A DNA stretch of 64,000 nt, taken from UBA5109 sp963975155 (GTDB lineage: Bacteria > Pseudomonadota > Gammaproteobacteria > Pseudomonadales > Pseudohongiellaceae). Positions 54,300 through 62,939 of this stretch are shown piece by piece (position 1 is the first letter of the stretch; every line of letters starts with the position of its first letter). Below the pieces are notes generated by a model, which was not told the DNA's origin, made no database searches, and saw only the letters and a program-made list of their open reading frames with translations. The stretch covers positions 248,001 to 312,000 of the forward strand of contig CAXBFG010000002.1 in the NCBI GenBank assembly GCA_963975155.1. Reading direction: 5' to 3'. The translations under genes and the position numbers were made by a program.

Positions 54300-55082
54300 T
54301 CAGAGTTCAATCGTGCCTTCCAGAAATTTCACGGCTTGTCCGGAAATCAGTACACGATCACCTTTAAGCTCAAGTTGCAAATCACCGCCTCGCTGAGAAA
54401 CCTGCCGAGCCCTGAAAGAAGTCTTGCCCAGCCTTTCTGCCCAATAGGGTGTCAGTTTTGTGTAAGCAGAACCGGTCACAGGATCTTCATTAATACCCGA
54501 AGCGGCGGCAAAAAAGCGTGCGACAAAATCATAATCTTTTGCCGGAGCCGTTATAATCACACCGCGGGCATCTGTCTGTTTGATTAACTCATGGTTGGGC
54601 GACATATTCCTGACCGTATCTTCATCTTCATAGACCAGTACATAATCAACATTTTTCAGACAGGCCTGAGGCTTTTTACCCGTCATTGCCTTCAGTAAGG
54701 CTGGTGGTAGTTCACAAGGCTCAGGTATTTGGCTGGGGAAATTAAGAGTTAACAGCTCCCCGTTTTTTGTGACCATGAGTTTGCCGGACAGAGTATTAAA
54801 GATGATTTCATCACCTTCATAATGCAATTCGTTAAACAGCACAAAGGCTGAAGCGAGTGTGGCATGACCACACAATCTGACTTCGACTTTAGGTGTAAAC
54901 CAACGAAGGTGAAAGCCATCGGCTTCATGAACAAAAAACGCCGTTTCGGCCAGATTATTTTCCGCAGCAATCGACTGCATAATATTATCATCCAGCCACT
55001 CCTGCAGCGGCATCACCGCTGCAGGATTACCGGCAAAGATCTTGTCTGTAAAAGCATCTATCTGATAGACAGGTAATTTCAT
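54300..55082 (-). CDS. PhzF-family isomerase
   Basis: 260 residues, the usual length. It begins with the family pattern YQIDAFTDKIFAGNPAAVMPL, has the catalytic Glu region AENNLAETAFF and ends with SGINEDPVTGSAYTKLTPYW. PhzF itself isomerises in phenazine synthesis; most family members have unknown substrates, and no phenazine genes are here. It is 39 bp upstream of the GFA operon on the same strand. Confidence 0.9.
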   Translation of the reverse strand: MKLPVYQIDAFTDKIFAGNPAAVMPLQEWLDDNIMQSIAAENNLAETAFFVHEADGFHLRWFTPKVEVRLCGHATLASAFVLFNELHYEGDEIIFNTLSGKLMVTKNGELLTLNFPSQIPEPCELPPALLKAMTGKKPQACLKNVDYVLVYEDEDTVRNMSPNHELIKQTDARGVIITAPAKDYDFVARFFAAASGINEDPVTGSAYTKLTPYWAERLGKTSFRARQVSQRGGDLQLELKGDRVLISGQAVKFLEGTIEL

Positions 55083-55158
55083 ATTGAGAATCCCATACTA
55101 ACTGGAGAGGCTTCCTACAAAAAAATTAGTCTGCCAGACTCCGATGAGTCATAAGCTA

Positions 55159-55392
55159 TTAGACGTGGCTACCATCACACATAGGTTTGTTTGCGGTCGC
55201 TTTACAACCACAGAAAAAAACCTGTTTTGTTGCTTCGGCTTTATAGGCTACCGGCGCAAACTCGCTGCCCTGGTGAGAACCATCACACAATGGCTGCTTG
55301 CCGCTTTTGCCACAGGAACACCAATAATAGGTTTTACCTTCTTCTACATCGGTGGCATATGGAACATCGGCAACTCTGACTGGATTACTCAT
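55159..55392 (-). CDS. CDGSH iron-sulfur protein with two CDGSH motifs
   Basis: 77 residues from the ATG at 55392, chosen because a GAGGAAAG site precedes it; the longer frame to 55665 lies over the M13 peptidase gene. It has two CxCx(n)CDGSH motifs, CSCGKSGKQPLCDGSH and CGCKATANKPMCDGSH, each expected to bind one [2Fe-2S] cluster with three Cys and one His. Likely an electron-transfer or cluster-transfer protein. Confidence 0.85.
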   Translation of the reverse strand: MSNPVRVADVPYATDVEEGKTYYWCSCGKSGKQPLCDGSHQGSEFAPVAYKAEATKQVFFCGCKATANKPMCDGSHV

Positions 55393-55438
55393 TGTACTTT
55401 CCTCAATTGATGTATGACTTAAATTTTCTATTTGTGAT

Positions 55439-57511
55439 TTACCAGATTTTAACTCTTTCCTGTGGTGGCAGATACATCGCATCCTCCGGCTGTATATCAA
55501 AAGCCTCATACCAGGCGTCAATGTTTCTGACGATACCATTGGTCCTGGCTTCACTATGTGAATGAGGATCTGTAGTAATGCGAACTTCCAGATTCTCATC
55601 TCGGTATAGTCTACGCCAGACTTGCGCCCAACCCATAAAGAAACGTTGATCTCCCGTATAGCCATCTATGACTGGCGCCTCTTCTCCATTGAGTGACAAC
55701 TGATACGCTTTATAGGCAACTGCCAGCCCGCTCAAATCCCCGATATTTTCGCCCAGTGTAAATTCTCCATTCAGTAATTTTCCAGGTAAAACTTCAAATT
55801 GGTTATATTGCTCTACCAGAGCATTTGCCCGCTCTGAAAAAGCTGCAGCATCTGCTTCGGTCCACCAGTCCCTGAGCATACCGCTACCATCTGATTTTCG
55901 TCCCTGATCGTCAAAGCCATGGCTGAATTCATGCCCGATAACCGCCCCAATCCCGCCATAATTTACGGCATCATCGGCTGCTACGTTGAAGAATGGAGGC
56001 TGTAAAATAGCCGCCGGAAAAACAACTTCATTCATGTTTGGATTGTAATAGGCGTTGACCGTATGGGGTGTCATAAACCACTCCCCGCGGTTGATTGGCT
56101 GCCCCAGTTTACTGACTTCACGTTGATGTTCAATTTGCCGGGATCTCATAACGTTACCGACCAGGTCATTTTCATTAACATCCAGACCTGAATAATCTTT
56201 CCACTCATCGGGATAGCCTATCTTGGCAGTAAAGCTGGCTAATTTGTCCTGGGCTTCAGCTTTGGTGGCATCCGTCATCCATTCAAGCTCATCTATACCA
56301 AGACGAAATGCCGTACGCAGATTTTCAATCAATTCATCCATACGTTGTTTGGCTGCATCCTGGAAATAACGTTCGACATACAGTTTGCCAACCATTTCAC
56401 CCAGGGCGCCATCTACTGCATCAACACCTCGTTTCCAGCGTGGACGGTTTGCTTCCAGTCCACTAAGTACACCGCCTTCAAACTCAAACTCAGCATCAAC
56501 AAAGTCCTGACTAAGAAAAGATGCATAGGCATTCAGCAGTTTAAAACTGGTGTAATTTTTCCATTGTTCCAGGCCAACTTCCGACCATATTGTACTGAGC
56601 TCTTCAAAGAAGCTGGGCTGACTGATGACAAATTCATTGGTAAACATCCCAAGTCCCTGCATTGCTGCTGCCCAGTCAATAGCCGGTGACAGGATTTGCA
56701 GCTCGTCAAGACTGAGTTTGTTATAGGTAAGCTCACGCTGACGGTTTTGAACCCGATCCCAATGCGCCTGCGCGAGTCGGTTTTCAATCTGCAAAACTGA
56801 ATCTGCAATATCCGCACCATTTGAAAAACCTGCCAGCGACATCAGGGTGTTAATGTAGCCAGAGTATGCCTGCCTCGCTGTCTGATATGTGTCGTTGTCA
56901 CTTTGCAGATACCAGTCTCGATCAGGTAAACCCAGGCCAGACTGAAATACATTCGGAACATATTGGTCAGTCTGTCTTTCATCGACATCGATATAAAAAC
57001 TGAAAGGCATCTGCACCCCGATATAATTCAGTGCCGTCATCACCTGGATCATTGTGGCTTTATCTTCCACGGCAACAATTTCTGCCAGCCTGTCAGCGAG
57101 AGGATTACTGCCCAGGTTTTCAATCAAATTTTCGTTCATAAAGCTTTGGTAAAAGTCGCCAACTTTCTGACTATCTGAACCTATAGCGGCATCAGCAGCT
57201 GCAGCTTCTTCAATAATGGTGAGTAAATTTTCTTCAGCCACATCGGCCAGGACAGTAAAGGCGCCATAATTGGATTTATCTGCTGGAATCTGCGTATTGC
57301 TCAGCCAGGCACCGTTTACATAATGATAAAAATTATCACCGGGAGTTATCGAGTTATTCATATTCTCAAGATCAAGCCCCGAACCGAGACGCAACTCAGG
57401 CGGGCTTTCCGACTCGGCATTTTCATTCACATCAGGAGCAACGGTTCCCTGCGGGGAACAAGCAAGCAGGGCCAGGGCAGTTAGCAGAATAACCGAATAA
57501 ATTTTAAGCAT
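55439..57511 (-). CDS. M13-family metallopeptidase, lipoprotein
   Basis: 690 residues from MLKIYSVILLTALALLACSP at 57511, which follows a GGAG site and gives a lipobox (LLAC); the frame extends to 57592 without support. The zinc site is HEFSH (about residue 527) with the downstream ENIGDLSGLAVAY acid segment and the NAYY motif upstream. M13 peptidases (neprilysin/PepO type) cleave small peptides; here it is anchored in the envelope. Confidence 0.93.
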   Translation of the reverse strand: MLKIYSVILLTALALLACSPQGTVAPDVNENAESESPPELRLGSGLDLENMNNSITPGDNFYHYVNGAWLSNTQIPADKSNYGAFTVLADVAEENLLTIIEEAAAADAAIGSDSQKVGDFYQSFMNENLIENLGSNPLADRLAEIVAVEDKATMIQVMTALNYIGVQMPFSFYIDVDERQTDQYVPNVFQSGLGLPDRDWYLQSDNDTYQTARQAYSGYINTLMSLAGFSNGADIADSVLQIENRLAQAHWDRVQNRQRELTYNKLSLDELQILSPAIDWAAAMQGLGMFTNEFVISQPSFFEELSTIWSEVGLEQWKNYTSFKLLNAYASFLSQDFVDAEFEFEGGVLSGLEANRPRWKRGVDAVDGALGEMVGKLYVERYFQDAAKQRMDELIENLRTAFRLGIDELEWMTDATKAEAQDKLASFTAKIGYPDEWKDYSGLDVNENDLVGNVMRSRQIEHQREVSKLGQPINRGEWFMTPHTVNAYYNPNMNEVVFPAAILQPPFFNVAADDAVNYGGIGAVIGHEFSHGFDDQGRKSDGSGMLRDWWTEADAAAFSERANALVEQYNQFEVLPGKLLNGEFTLGENIGDLSGLAVAYKAYQLSLNGEEAPVIDGYTGDQRFFMGWAQVWRRLYRDENLEVRITTDPHSHSEARTNGIVRNIDAWYEAFDIQPEDAMYLPPQERVKIW

Positions 57512-57718
57512 TTCTGTTCTCCATGGATTTTGCATGCCGCAGTATAGAACGCTTGTTCCGAAGACATCAATGTATGCACTGATATTGGGCAAGTCTGACT
57601 GTGAAGAGTATATTTTGTGCAGTTTATGTTTTCTTCAAAGTGCTTTGATGCCATGTCATTAATTTAATATTTCTAACAAATACAACAAGTTAAATCTTTA
57701 TTATGGTGATTCTATAAA

Positions 57719-57737
57719 TTGGCACCGGACTTGCAAT
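57719..57737 (+). promoter_or_regulatory. sigma-54 promoter, -24/-12
   Basis: TTGGCACCGGACTTGCAAT matches the RpoN consensus TGGCAC-N5-TTGCA with exact spacing: GG at 57721-57722 and GC at 57733-57734, 12 nt apart. No protein gene on the plus strand follows until rsgA at 58495, so it points to the small RNA candidate. Confidence 0.75.
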
Positions 57738-57745
57738 GATCAACA

Positions 57746-57836
57746 TAGCAAATTCAGTATTCCCCGTATTGAATTCAGCTCCTGAAAGAAATTTCAGAAA
57801 TTTTTTAAGCCCTGTCCCACACAGGGCTTTTTTTTT
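57746..57836 (+). ncRNA. candidate sigma-54-dependent small RNA, about 90 nt
   Basis: The start is placed 12 nt after the -12 GC. The transcript would contain a hairpin AATTCAGTA-TTCCCCG-TATTGAATT, a smaller one CTGAAA-GAAA-TTTCAG, and a strong intrinsic terminator. It lies between the divergent-facing ends of two minus-strand genes (M13 peptidase and orn), so it cannot be their leader or terminator on the plus strand. Sigma-54-dependent small RNAs such as GlmY, CrcZ and Qrr are known; this sequence does not resemble them to me. Confidence 0.65.
57807..57836 (+). terminator. intrinsic terminator of the small RNA
   Basis: AAGCCCTGT (57807-57815) pairs perfectly with ACAGGGCTT (57821-57829) around CCCAC, followed by an uninterrupted T-run to 57836. 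The T-run is on the plus strand only. Confidence 0.9.
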
Positions 57837-57877
57837 GCCTGTAATGTAGCTTTTGTACCTGCTTTTTTTCAGCCTGC

Positions 57878-58429
57878 TCAGGGTTTTGCTGTTTTAATGA
57901 AATGTTCGCGGTAATAACGTAATTCATCGATAGAATCACGTATATCTTCCAGGGCAAGATGGGCACTTTGTTTTTTCAAACCATCCACTAAATCCGGACG
58001 CCAGCGTTTTACCAGTTCCTTGATAGAACTGACATCCAGGTTGCGATAATGAAAGAAGCTTTCCAATGCCGGCATATAGCGCGCCAGAAAACGCCTGTCC
58101 TGACAGATACTATTGCCACACATCGGCGAATAACCTTTGTCACAATACTGGGATAGAAACTGCAGGGTGAGATGCTCAGCATCACTTTCGCTGGTCGGGC
58201 TGACCTTGACGCGCTTAACCAGACCCGAAGCATTATGATGTCTCTGATTCCAGTCGTCCATACCTGCCAGGGTAGACTCAGACTGGTAGATTGCCAGTAC
58301 CGGACCTTCCGCAACAACCTGCAAATCGGTGTTGGTAACAATAGTGGCAATTTCAATGATGCGGTCTGATTCCGGAATCAGGCCAGTCATTTCCAAGTCA
58401 ATCCATATCAAATGCTGTTTTTTATCCAT
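57878..58429 (-). CDS. orn: oligoribonuclease
   Basis: 183 residues from MDKKQHLIWIDLEMTGL at 58429, the start that fits E. coli Orn. DEDD-h exonuclease that destroys 2-5 nt RNAs in the cytoplasm. Motifs are IDLEMTGL (Exo I), CGNSICQDRRFL (Exo II) and HLALEDIRDSI with YYREHFI (Exo III). It is essential in many bacteria. It is divergent from rsgA with a short shared promoter region. Confidence 0.96.
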   Translation of the reverse strand: MDKKQHLIWIDLEMTGLIPESDRIIEIATIVTNTDLQVVAEGPVLAIYQSESTLAGMDDWNQRHHNASGLVKRVKVSPTSESDAEHLTLQFLSQYCDKGYSPMCGNSICQDRRFLARYMPALESFFHYRNLDVSSIKELVKRWRPDLVDGLKKQSAHLALEDIRDSIDELRYYREHFIKTAKP

Positions 58430-58494
58430 GCCGCATTGTAGCAAAGGCTTTACTTACTTAGTATGCTGATGACAAAACACCTTCTCGGGTAGGC

Positions 58495-59550
58495 ATGAAG
58501 AAAAAACATCTTAATCGTCAACAGCTTTGGCGCATCCAAAAAATTCAGGAAGATTATGCCGCCCGCGCTGAACGTAAGGCTAAGGGAAATGCTGAAATTC
58601 TCGATGTCGGGAGCCCTGATGAATCAAGCAATGAACAAGCGCTTAACGAACTGGGCCCGGAAGAAAAAGGTCTGGTTATCTCTCATTTTGGGCAGCAACT
58701 GGATGTAGAAGCCCTGGATGGAGATCGTGCCGGTGAGATTGTTCGCTGTCATCAACGCAGCAACCTGAAGCGATTGGTAACCGGTGATCATGTTATCTGG
58801 CGGCGTGGAGAACCTACCGGGATTATAGTTGCAGGACTGAAACGCAGCTCGCTCCTACAGCGTCCTGATAAAAATGCTGATTTAAAACCGGTCGCCGCCA
58901 ATATCGACATCGTTATCATTGTTATCGCTCCTGAACCGGAATCACATGCCAATTTAATTGACCGCTATCTGGTCGCCGCAGAAAATAGCCAACTGAGTTC
59001 ACTGATTCTACTCAACAAGGTCGATATGCTAAATAAGGAGAATCGGCAGCAATTGGAAGGCTTGCTAAATAGTTATGCTGCTCTTTCTTATCCTACCTTG
59101 CAGGTTTCCAGTAAAACCGGTTTTGGACTTGAAGCTTTGCAAAAAAGACTGCAAGGCCAGACCAGTATTTTTGTAGGGCAATCCGGCGTGGGTAAATCAG
59201 CTTTAATCAATGCTCTGCTGCCGGGAGTAAATACACTGGAAGGCAGTTTAAGCAGTGCCCGGGCAAAGGGTCGGCATACCACAACTTCTGCTCGCCTGTT
59301 CCATTTTCCTGCCGGTGGAGATTTGATTGATTCACCGGGGATTCGCGAATTCGGAATGTGGCATATGAGCCCTGAAGAAGTATTCCGGGGTTTTAAAGAA
59401 TTCTCAGACTACGCTGGTCGGTGTAAATTCAGGGATTGTAAACATGACCAGGAACCTGACTGTGCTTTTAAGCTTGCTGTTGAGCAAGGAAAAATTCAAC
59501 CGCGACGTATGCAAAGTTACCAGCAGATTTTGCAATCTCTGGATGAATAA
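58495..59550 (+). CDS. rsgA: ribosome small subunit GTPase RsgA
   Basis: 351 residues. Circularly permuted GTPase: OB domain (about 45-115), then G4 LLNKVD, G1 GQSGVGKSALIN (about 228-239), G3 DSPGIREFGMW, and a zinc knuckle CKFRDCKHDQEPDC. It checks late maturation of the 30S subunit. It is followed 47 bp later by rhdA, matching the Pseudomonas order without motAB. Confidence 0.97.
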   Translation: MKKKHLNRQQLWRIQKIQEDYAARAERKAKGNAEILDVGSPDESSNEQALNELGPEEKGLVISHFGQQLDVEALDGDRAGEIVRCHQRSNLKRLVTGDHVIWRRGEPTGIIVAGLKRSSLLQRPDKNADLKPVAANIDIVIIVIAPEPESHANLIDRYLVAAENSQLSSLILLNKVDMLNKENRQQLEGLLNSYAALSYPTLQVSSKTGFGLEALQKRLQGQTSIFVGQSGVGKSALINALLPGVNTLEGSLSSARAKGRHTTTSARLFHFPAGGDLIDSPGIREFGMWHMSPEEVFRGFKEFSDYAGRCKFRDCKHDQEPDCAFKLAVEQGKIQPRRMQSYQQILQSLDE

Positions 59551-59597
59551 CATAACGTTATGGCCCCTAATATACTCTGAAAAAATTTACCCAGAAT

Positions 59598-60437
59598 ATG
59601 AAACTAGAGCTGATTATTGAACCTAAACAACTGGAGGCACAGTTAGAGCATGCTGGGCTCCTGATCATTGATTTGTGCCAGCAGCAAACCTATGAGCAGA
59701 TGCATATACCAAACGCTATACACATCGCTCCTGCTGAGCTGTTAAGTGGCATTCCCCCTGCTTCAGGTAAACTGCCAACACTAGAGCAGCTCAGCAGCCT
59801 GTTTATGCGCATAGGCTATAGCCCTGATAAACATATAGTGGTTTACGACGACGAAGGCGGCGGCTGGGCTGGTCGTTTCATCTGGACTCTTGATGTTATT
59901 GGACACACCGCCTATTCCTATCTTAACGGAGGCCTTCACGCCTGGATAAGAGAAGGACACCCCGTCAGTAAAGAGGTACCTGATGTACAAGCAAGTAAAA
60001 CGACATTGACCATTAATCACGAAGTCATTGCTGAACTGGACGAAGTTCTCGCTGCACTGGAAGATAGCAATATAAAAATCTGGGATGCGCGCTCTGCAGA
60101 GGAATTTGCCGGAGTCAAAGTAACCGCGCTACGCAATGGTCATATTCCGGGAGCGGTGAATCTGGACTGGCTTCATACCATGGATAATGACAACAATCTG
60201 CGTTTACTGCCTATGCAAGAACTGCAAAGTAAGCTGGAAGCACTAGGCATAGATTCCGGTAATACTATAATTACGCATTGTCAGTCTCACCATCGTTCCG
60301 GTCTGACCTATTTAATTGCTAAAGCTCTGGGTTACAAGGTTAAGGCATATCCCGGCTCATGGTCTGAATGGGGGAATGAACCTGACACCCCTATAGAAAC
60401 CGGCACTAATACCCCGCAGAAAAACTCACATGAATAA
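59598..60437 (+). CDS. rhdA: thiosulfate sulfurtransferase, RhdA type
   Basis: 279 residues with two rhodanese domains (about 5-130 inactive and 145-275 catalytic). The active loop ITHCQSHHRSGLTY carries Cys-228, the same loop type (CQTHHRS) as Azotobacter RhdA. It transfers sulfane sulfur from thiosulfate to cyanide or other thiol acceptors. The stop overlaps the psd start by 8 bp. Confidence 0.93.
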   Translation: MKLELIIEPKQLEAQLEHAGLLIIDLCQQQTYEQMHIPNAIHIAPAELLSGIPPASGKLPTLEQLSSLFMRIGYSPDKHIVVYDDEGGGWAGRFIWTLDVIGHTAYSYLNGGLHAWIREGHPVSKEVPDVQASKTTLTINHEVIAELDEVLAALEDSNIKIWDARSAEEFAGVKVTALRNGHIPGAVNLDWLHTMDNDNNLRLLPMQELQSKLEALGIDSGNTIITHCQSHHRSGLTYLIAKALGYKVKAYPGSWSEWGNEPDTPIETGTNTPQKNSHE

Positions 60438-61305
60438 GTTGTTTATAATTTTCCAGCATATCATTCCACAACATTTCCTTTCGCGTGTAATTGGTCTCTT
60501 AGCCAATTGTCGAATCGGTTTTATTAAAAATTTTCTGATCACTATTTTTATTAAAAAATATAACGTGGACATGAGTGAAGCGAAATATAAATCGGCTACA
60601 GACTTCGGTTGTTTTAACGACTTTTTCACACGCCAGCTGGAACCAGGTATACGCCCACAAGCTCAGGATCCGGAGGCGATTGCCTGCCCGGTTGATGGTG
60701 CAGTCAGTGCCATCGGCGATATTCAGGCAGAGCAGGTTTTTCAGGCCAAGGGAAAGTCGTTTTCGCTCACTGCATTACTGGGCGGGAATCCACAGCATGC
60801 AAAATTATTTGGCAGTGGAAAGTTTGCCACGCTTTATCTTTCACCGCGTGATTATCACCGCATTCATATGCCAGTCACTGGCACGCTGGAAGAAATGATT
60901 TATATCCCCGGTAAATTATTTTCTGTAAATCAGACGACCGTGGAAAATATCGATGAACTATTTGCCCGCAACGAACGTGTTGTTTGTATTTTTAAGACTG
61001 AGTTTGGTCCAATGGCTTTGATACTGGTTGGGGCCATGATTGTAGCCAGCATCGAAACAGTCTGGGCCGGGCAGGTTGCTCCCAGCAGATTAAAACAACA
61101 TACCGAGCTCTACCGTGATCAGGCTCCTATTGTTATTCGCAAAGGGGAGGAAATGGGACTCTTCAAACTTGGTTCCACGGCCATTATTTTATTTCCGCCG
61201 GATGTCATGAGCTGGGATGAAACATTGCAGATAAACTCCAGCATCAAACTGGGACAGGTTATCGGCTCAAAGTCAGCTTCAGGCACGCCCCATAGGGAAG
61301 CTTAA
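60430..61305 (+). CDS. psd: phosphatidylserine decarboxylase
   Basis: 291 residues. Makes phosphatidylethanolamine in the inner membrane. The proenzyme cleaves itself before Ser-249 in LGST (FKLGSTAIILF), which becomes the pyruvoyl group. SGKFATLYLSPRDYHRIHMP is the conserved His/Asp region. It is translationally coupled to rhdA, an arrangement known from Pseudomonas. Confidence 0.97.
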   Translation: MNKLFIIFQHIIPQHFLSRVIGLLANCRIGFIKNFLITIFIKKYNVDMSEAKYKSATDFGCFNDFFTRQLEPGIRPQAQDPEAIACPVDGAVSAIGDIQAEQVFQAKGKSFSLTALLGGNPQHAKLFGSGKFATLYLSPRDYHRIHMPVTGTLEEMIYIPGKLFSVNQTTVENIDELFARNERVVCIFKTEFGPMALILVGAMIVASIETVWAGQVAPSRLKQHTELYRDQAPIVIRKGEEMGLFKLGSTAIILFPPDVMSWDETLQINSSIKLGQVIGSKSASGTPHREA

Positions 61306-62241
61306 AACTTCATCTATTGATGCTGCTCCACTGACCAGCATCAGCAAACGATCCAGACCCAGTGCAACACCTGAACAATCCGGCAGGCCTGCATTTAACG
61401 CAGCCAGCAGATTTTCATCAAGCGGATAATTGCCCTTCTGCTGTTTGCGTCTTATCTGCTGGTCGTGCAGAAAACGACGTTGCTGTTCTGCAGGGTCTGT
61501 CAGCTCAAAATAGCCGTTTGCAATTTCCATACCTCTGATCACGAGTTCGAAACGTCTGGCTATTTGATGCCCTTCATCATTTTTCTCTACTTTTGCCAAT
61601 GCGGCCTGTGACCCAGGGTAATCATAAATAAATACCGGCGATTGCAATTGTGGCTCTATCAAATGACTGAAAAGCAGATCGAGCCAGGTATCTTTATTTG
61701 CACCTGGGAAATCAACTGCAATACTACGCCTGGCGAATTGCGAGAGTTCTACCGAACTTAAGGCATGAGGATTAATATCCAGAAACTGTTCAAATAGCTG
61801 CTGATAACTCAAACGTTGCCAGTTTTCCTGCGGACAAAGATGATCCACCAGCGCCATAACTTCATCCATAAGCTGATACTCATCGAATCCGGGTCGATAC
61901 CATTCCAGCATGCTAAATTCAGGATTATGTCGCCCCCCACTTTCATCATTTCGAAAGGACTTGCAGATCTGGAAAATGGCACCACTGCCTGATGCGAGCA
62001 GGCGTTTCATCGCAAACTCTGGAGAAGTCTGCAAAAAAAATTGCTGTGTTTGTTTGCCTGCCAGATAGTTAACAGTAATCGGTTCCAGGTTTGGATCAGT
62101 ACCTGTAGCCTGAGACATAATCGGCGTTTCTACTTCAAGCACCCCACGCTGCAAAAAGAATTCCCTGGTTTCTTTTAACAATTTGGCCCTGGCTATCAAC
62201 CGGTCTTTATTCGCTGATGGTTGCCATTGCCGGTCAGTCAT
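61279..62241 (-). CDS. epmA: EF-P-(R)-beta-lysine ligase EpmA
   Basis: 320 residues from MTDRQWQPSANKDRL at 62241, in agreement with the E. coli start; the upstream frame overlaps efp. Class II lysyl-tRNA-synthetase-like catalytic domain without the anticodon-binding domain: motif 1 VLEVETPIMS, motif 2 FRNDESGGRHNPEFSMLEWY, motif 3 GVALGLDRLLML. It attaches (R)-beta-lysine to EF-P. It follows efp on the same strand. Confidence 0.95.
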   Translation of the reverse strand: MTDRQWQPSANKDRLIARAKLLKETREFFLQRGVLEVETPIMSQATGTDPNLEPITVNYLAGKQTQQFFLQTSPEFAMKRLLASGSGAIFQICKSFRNDESGGRHNPEFSMLEWYRPGFDEYQLMDEVMALVDHLCPQENWQRLSYQQLFEQFLDINPHALSSVELSQFARRSIAVDFPGANKDTWLDLLFSHLIEPQLQSPVFIYDYPGSQAALAKVEKNDEGHQIARRFELVIRGMEIANGYFELTDPAEQQRRFLHDQQIRRKQQKGNYPLDENLLAALNAGLPDCSGVALGLDRLLMLVSGAASIDEVLSFPMGRA

Positions 62242-62248
62242 CATCGCT

Positions 62249-62821
62249 CTACTGTTTGGCTCGATTTTGGTATTCCCCGGTACGTGTATCGACCCGTAAG
62301 ACATCGCCAATTTCTATAAACAAGGGCACTTTTACCACTGCGCCTGAACTGAGTGTGGCTGGTTTCGTACCACCCTGGGCAGTATCACCTTTCAAACCAG
62401 GATCGGTAGCGGCGACTTCCAACTCAACAAAATTTGGCGGACTTACCGATATAGGAGCATCATTCCAGACAATAACCGTATATATTTCCTGCTCCTTGAG
62501 CCAGTCTAAGGATTCGGTTATCGCGTTTTTATCAGCCGCTACCTGTTCGAAACTGCCGTCAGTCTTCATGAAATGCCAAAACTCACCATCCGTATAGAGA
62601 TACTCCATCTCCAGTTCCATGACATCAGCGCTTTCAAGTGATTCCCCTGATTTAAAGGTACGGTCCCAAACCCGGCCATTCAAAAGATTACGCAATTTAA
62701 CACGATTAAAAGCCTGCCCCTTTCCGGGTTTAACAAATTCATTATCTAAAATTGAACAGGGATCGCCATCCAGAAGTACTTTTAGTCCTGATTTAAATTC
62801 ACTCGTTGAGAAGCTTGCCAT
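62249..62821 (-). CDS. efp: elongation factor P
   Basis: 190 residues from MASFSTSEFKSGLK at 62821, preceded by GAGGAAAA; with this start the modification site PGKGQAF is Lys-34, as in E. coli. Rescues ribosomes stalled at polyproline. The loop sequence fits beta-lysylation by EpmA/EpmB, both encoded beside it. Confidence 0.97.
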   Translation of the reverse strand: MASFSTSEFKSGLKVLLDGDPCSILDNEFVKPGKGQAFNRVKLRNLLNGRVWDRTFKSGESLESADVMELEMEYLYTDGEFWHFMKTDGSFEQVAADKNAITESLDWLKEQEIYTVIVWNDAPISVSPPNFVELEVAATDPGLKGDTAQGGTKPATLSSGAVVKVPLFIEIGDVLRVDTRTGEYQNRAKQ

Positions 62822-62939
62822 GATTTTCCTCGTTGACACATCAATTCAGGCAGGAATGATATGAATTTAACAAAAGGAAAGCCAGTCAGCATCAATAATA
62901 CAGTTAAACCTGCAGCCCATAATCAGCTATTATTGCAAT

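Noticed and set aside
55393..55665. N-terminal extension of the CDGSH protein
   Set aside because: The extension lies within the M13 peptidase coding sequence and the ATG at 55392 has a good ribosome site.
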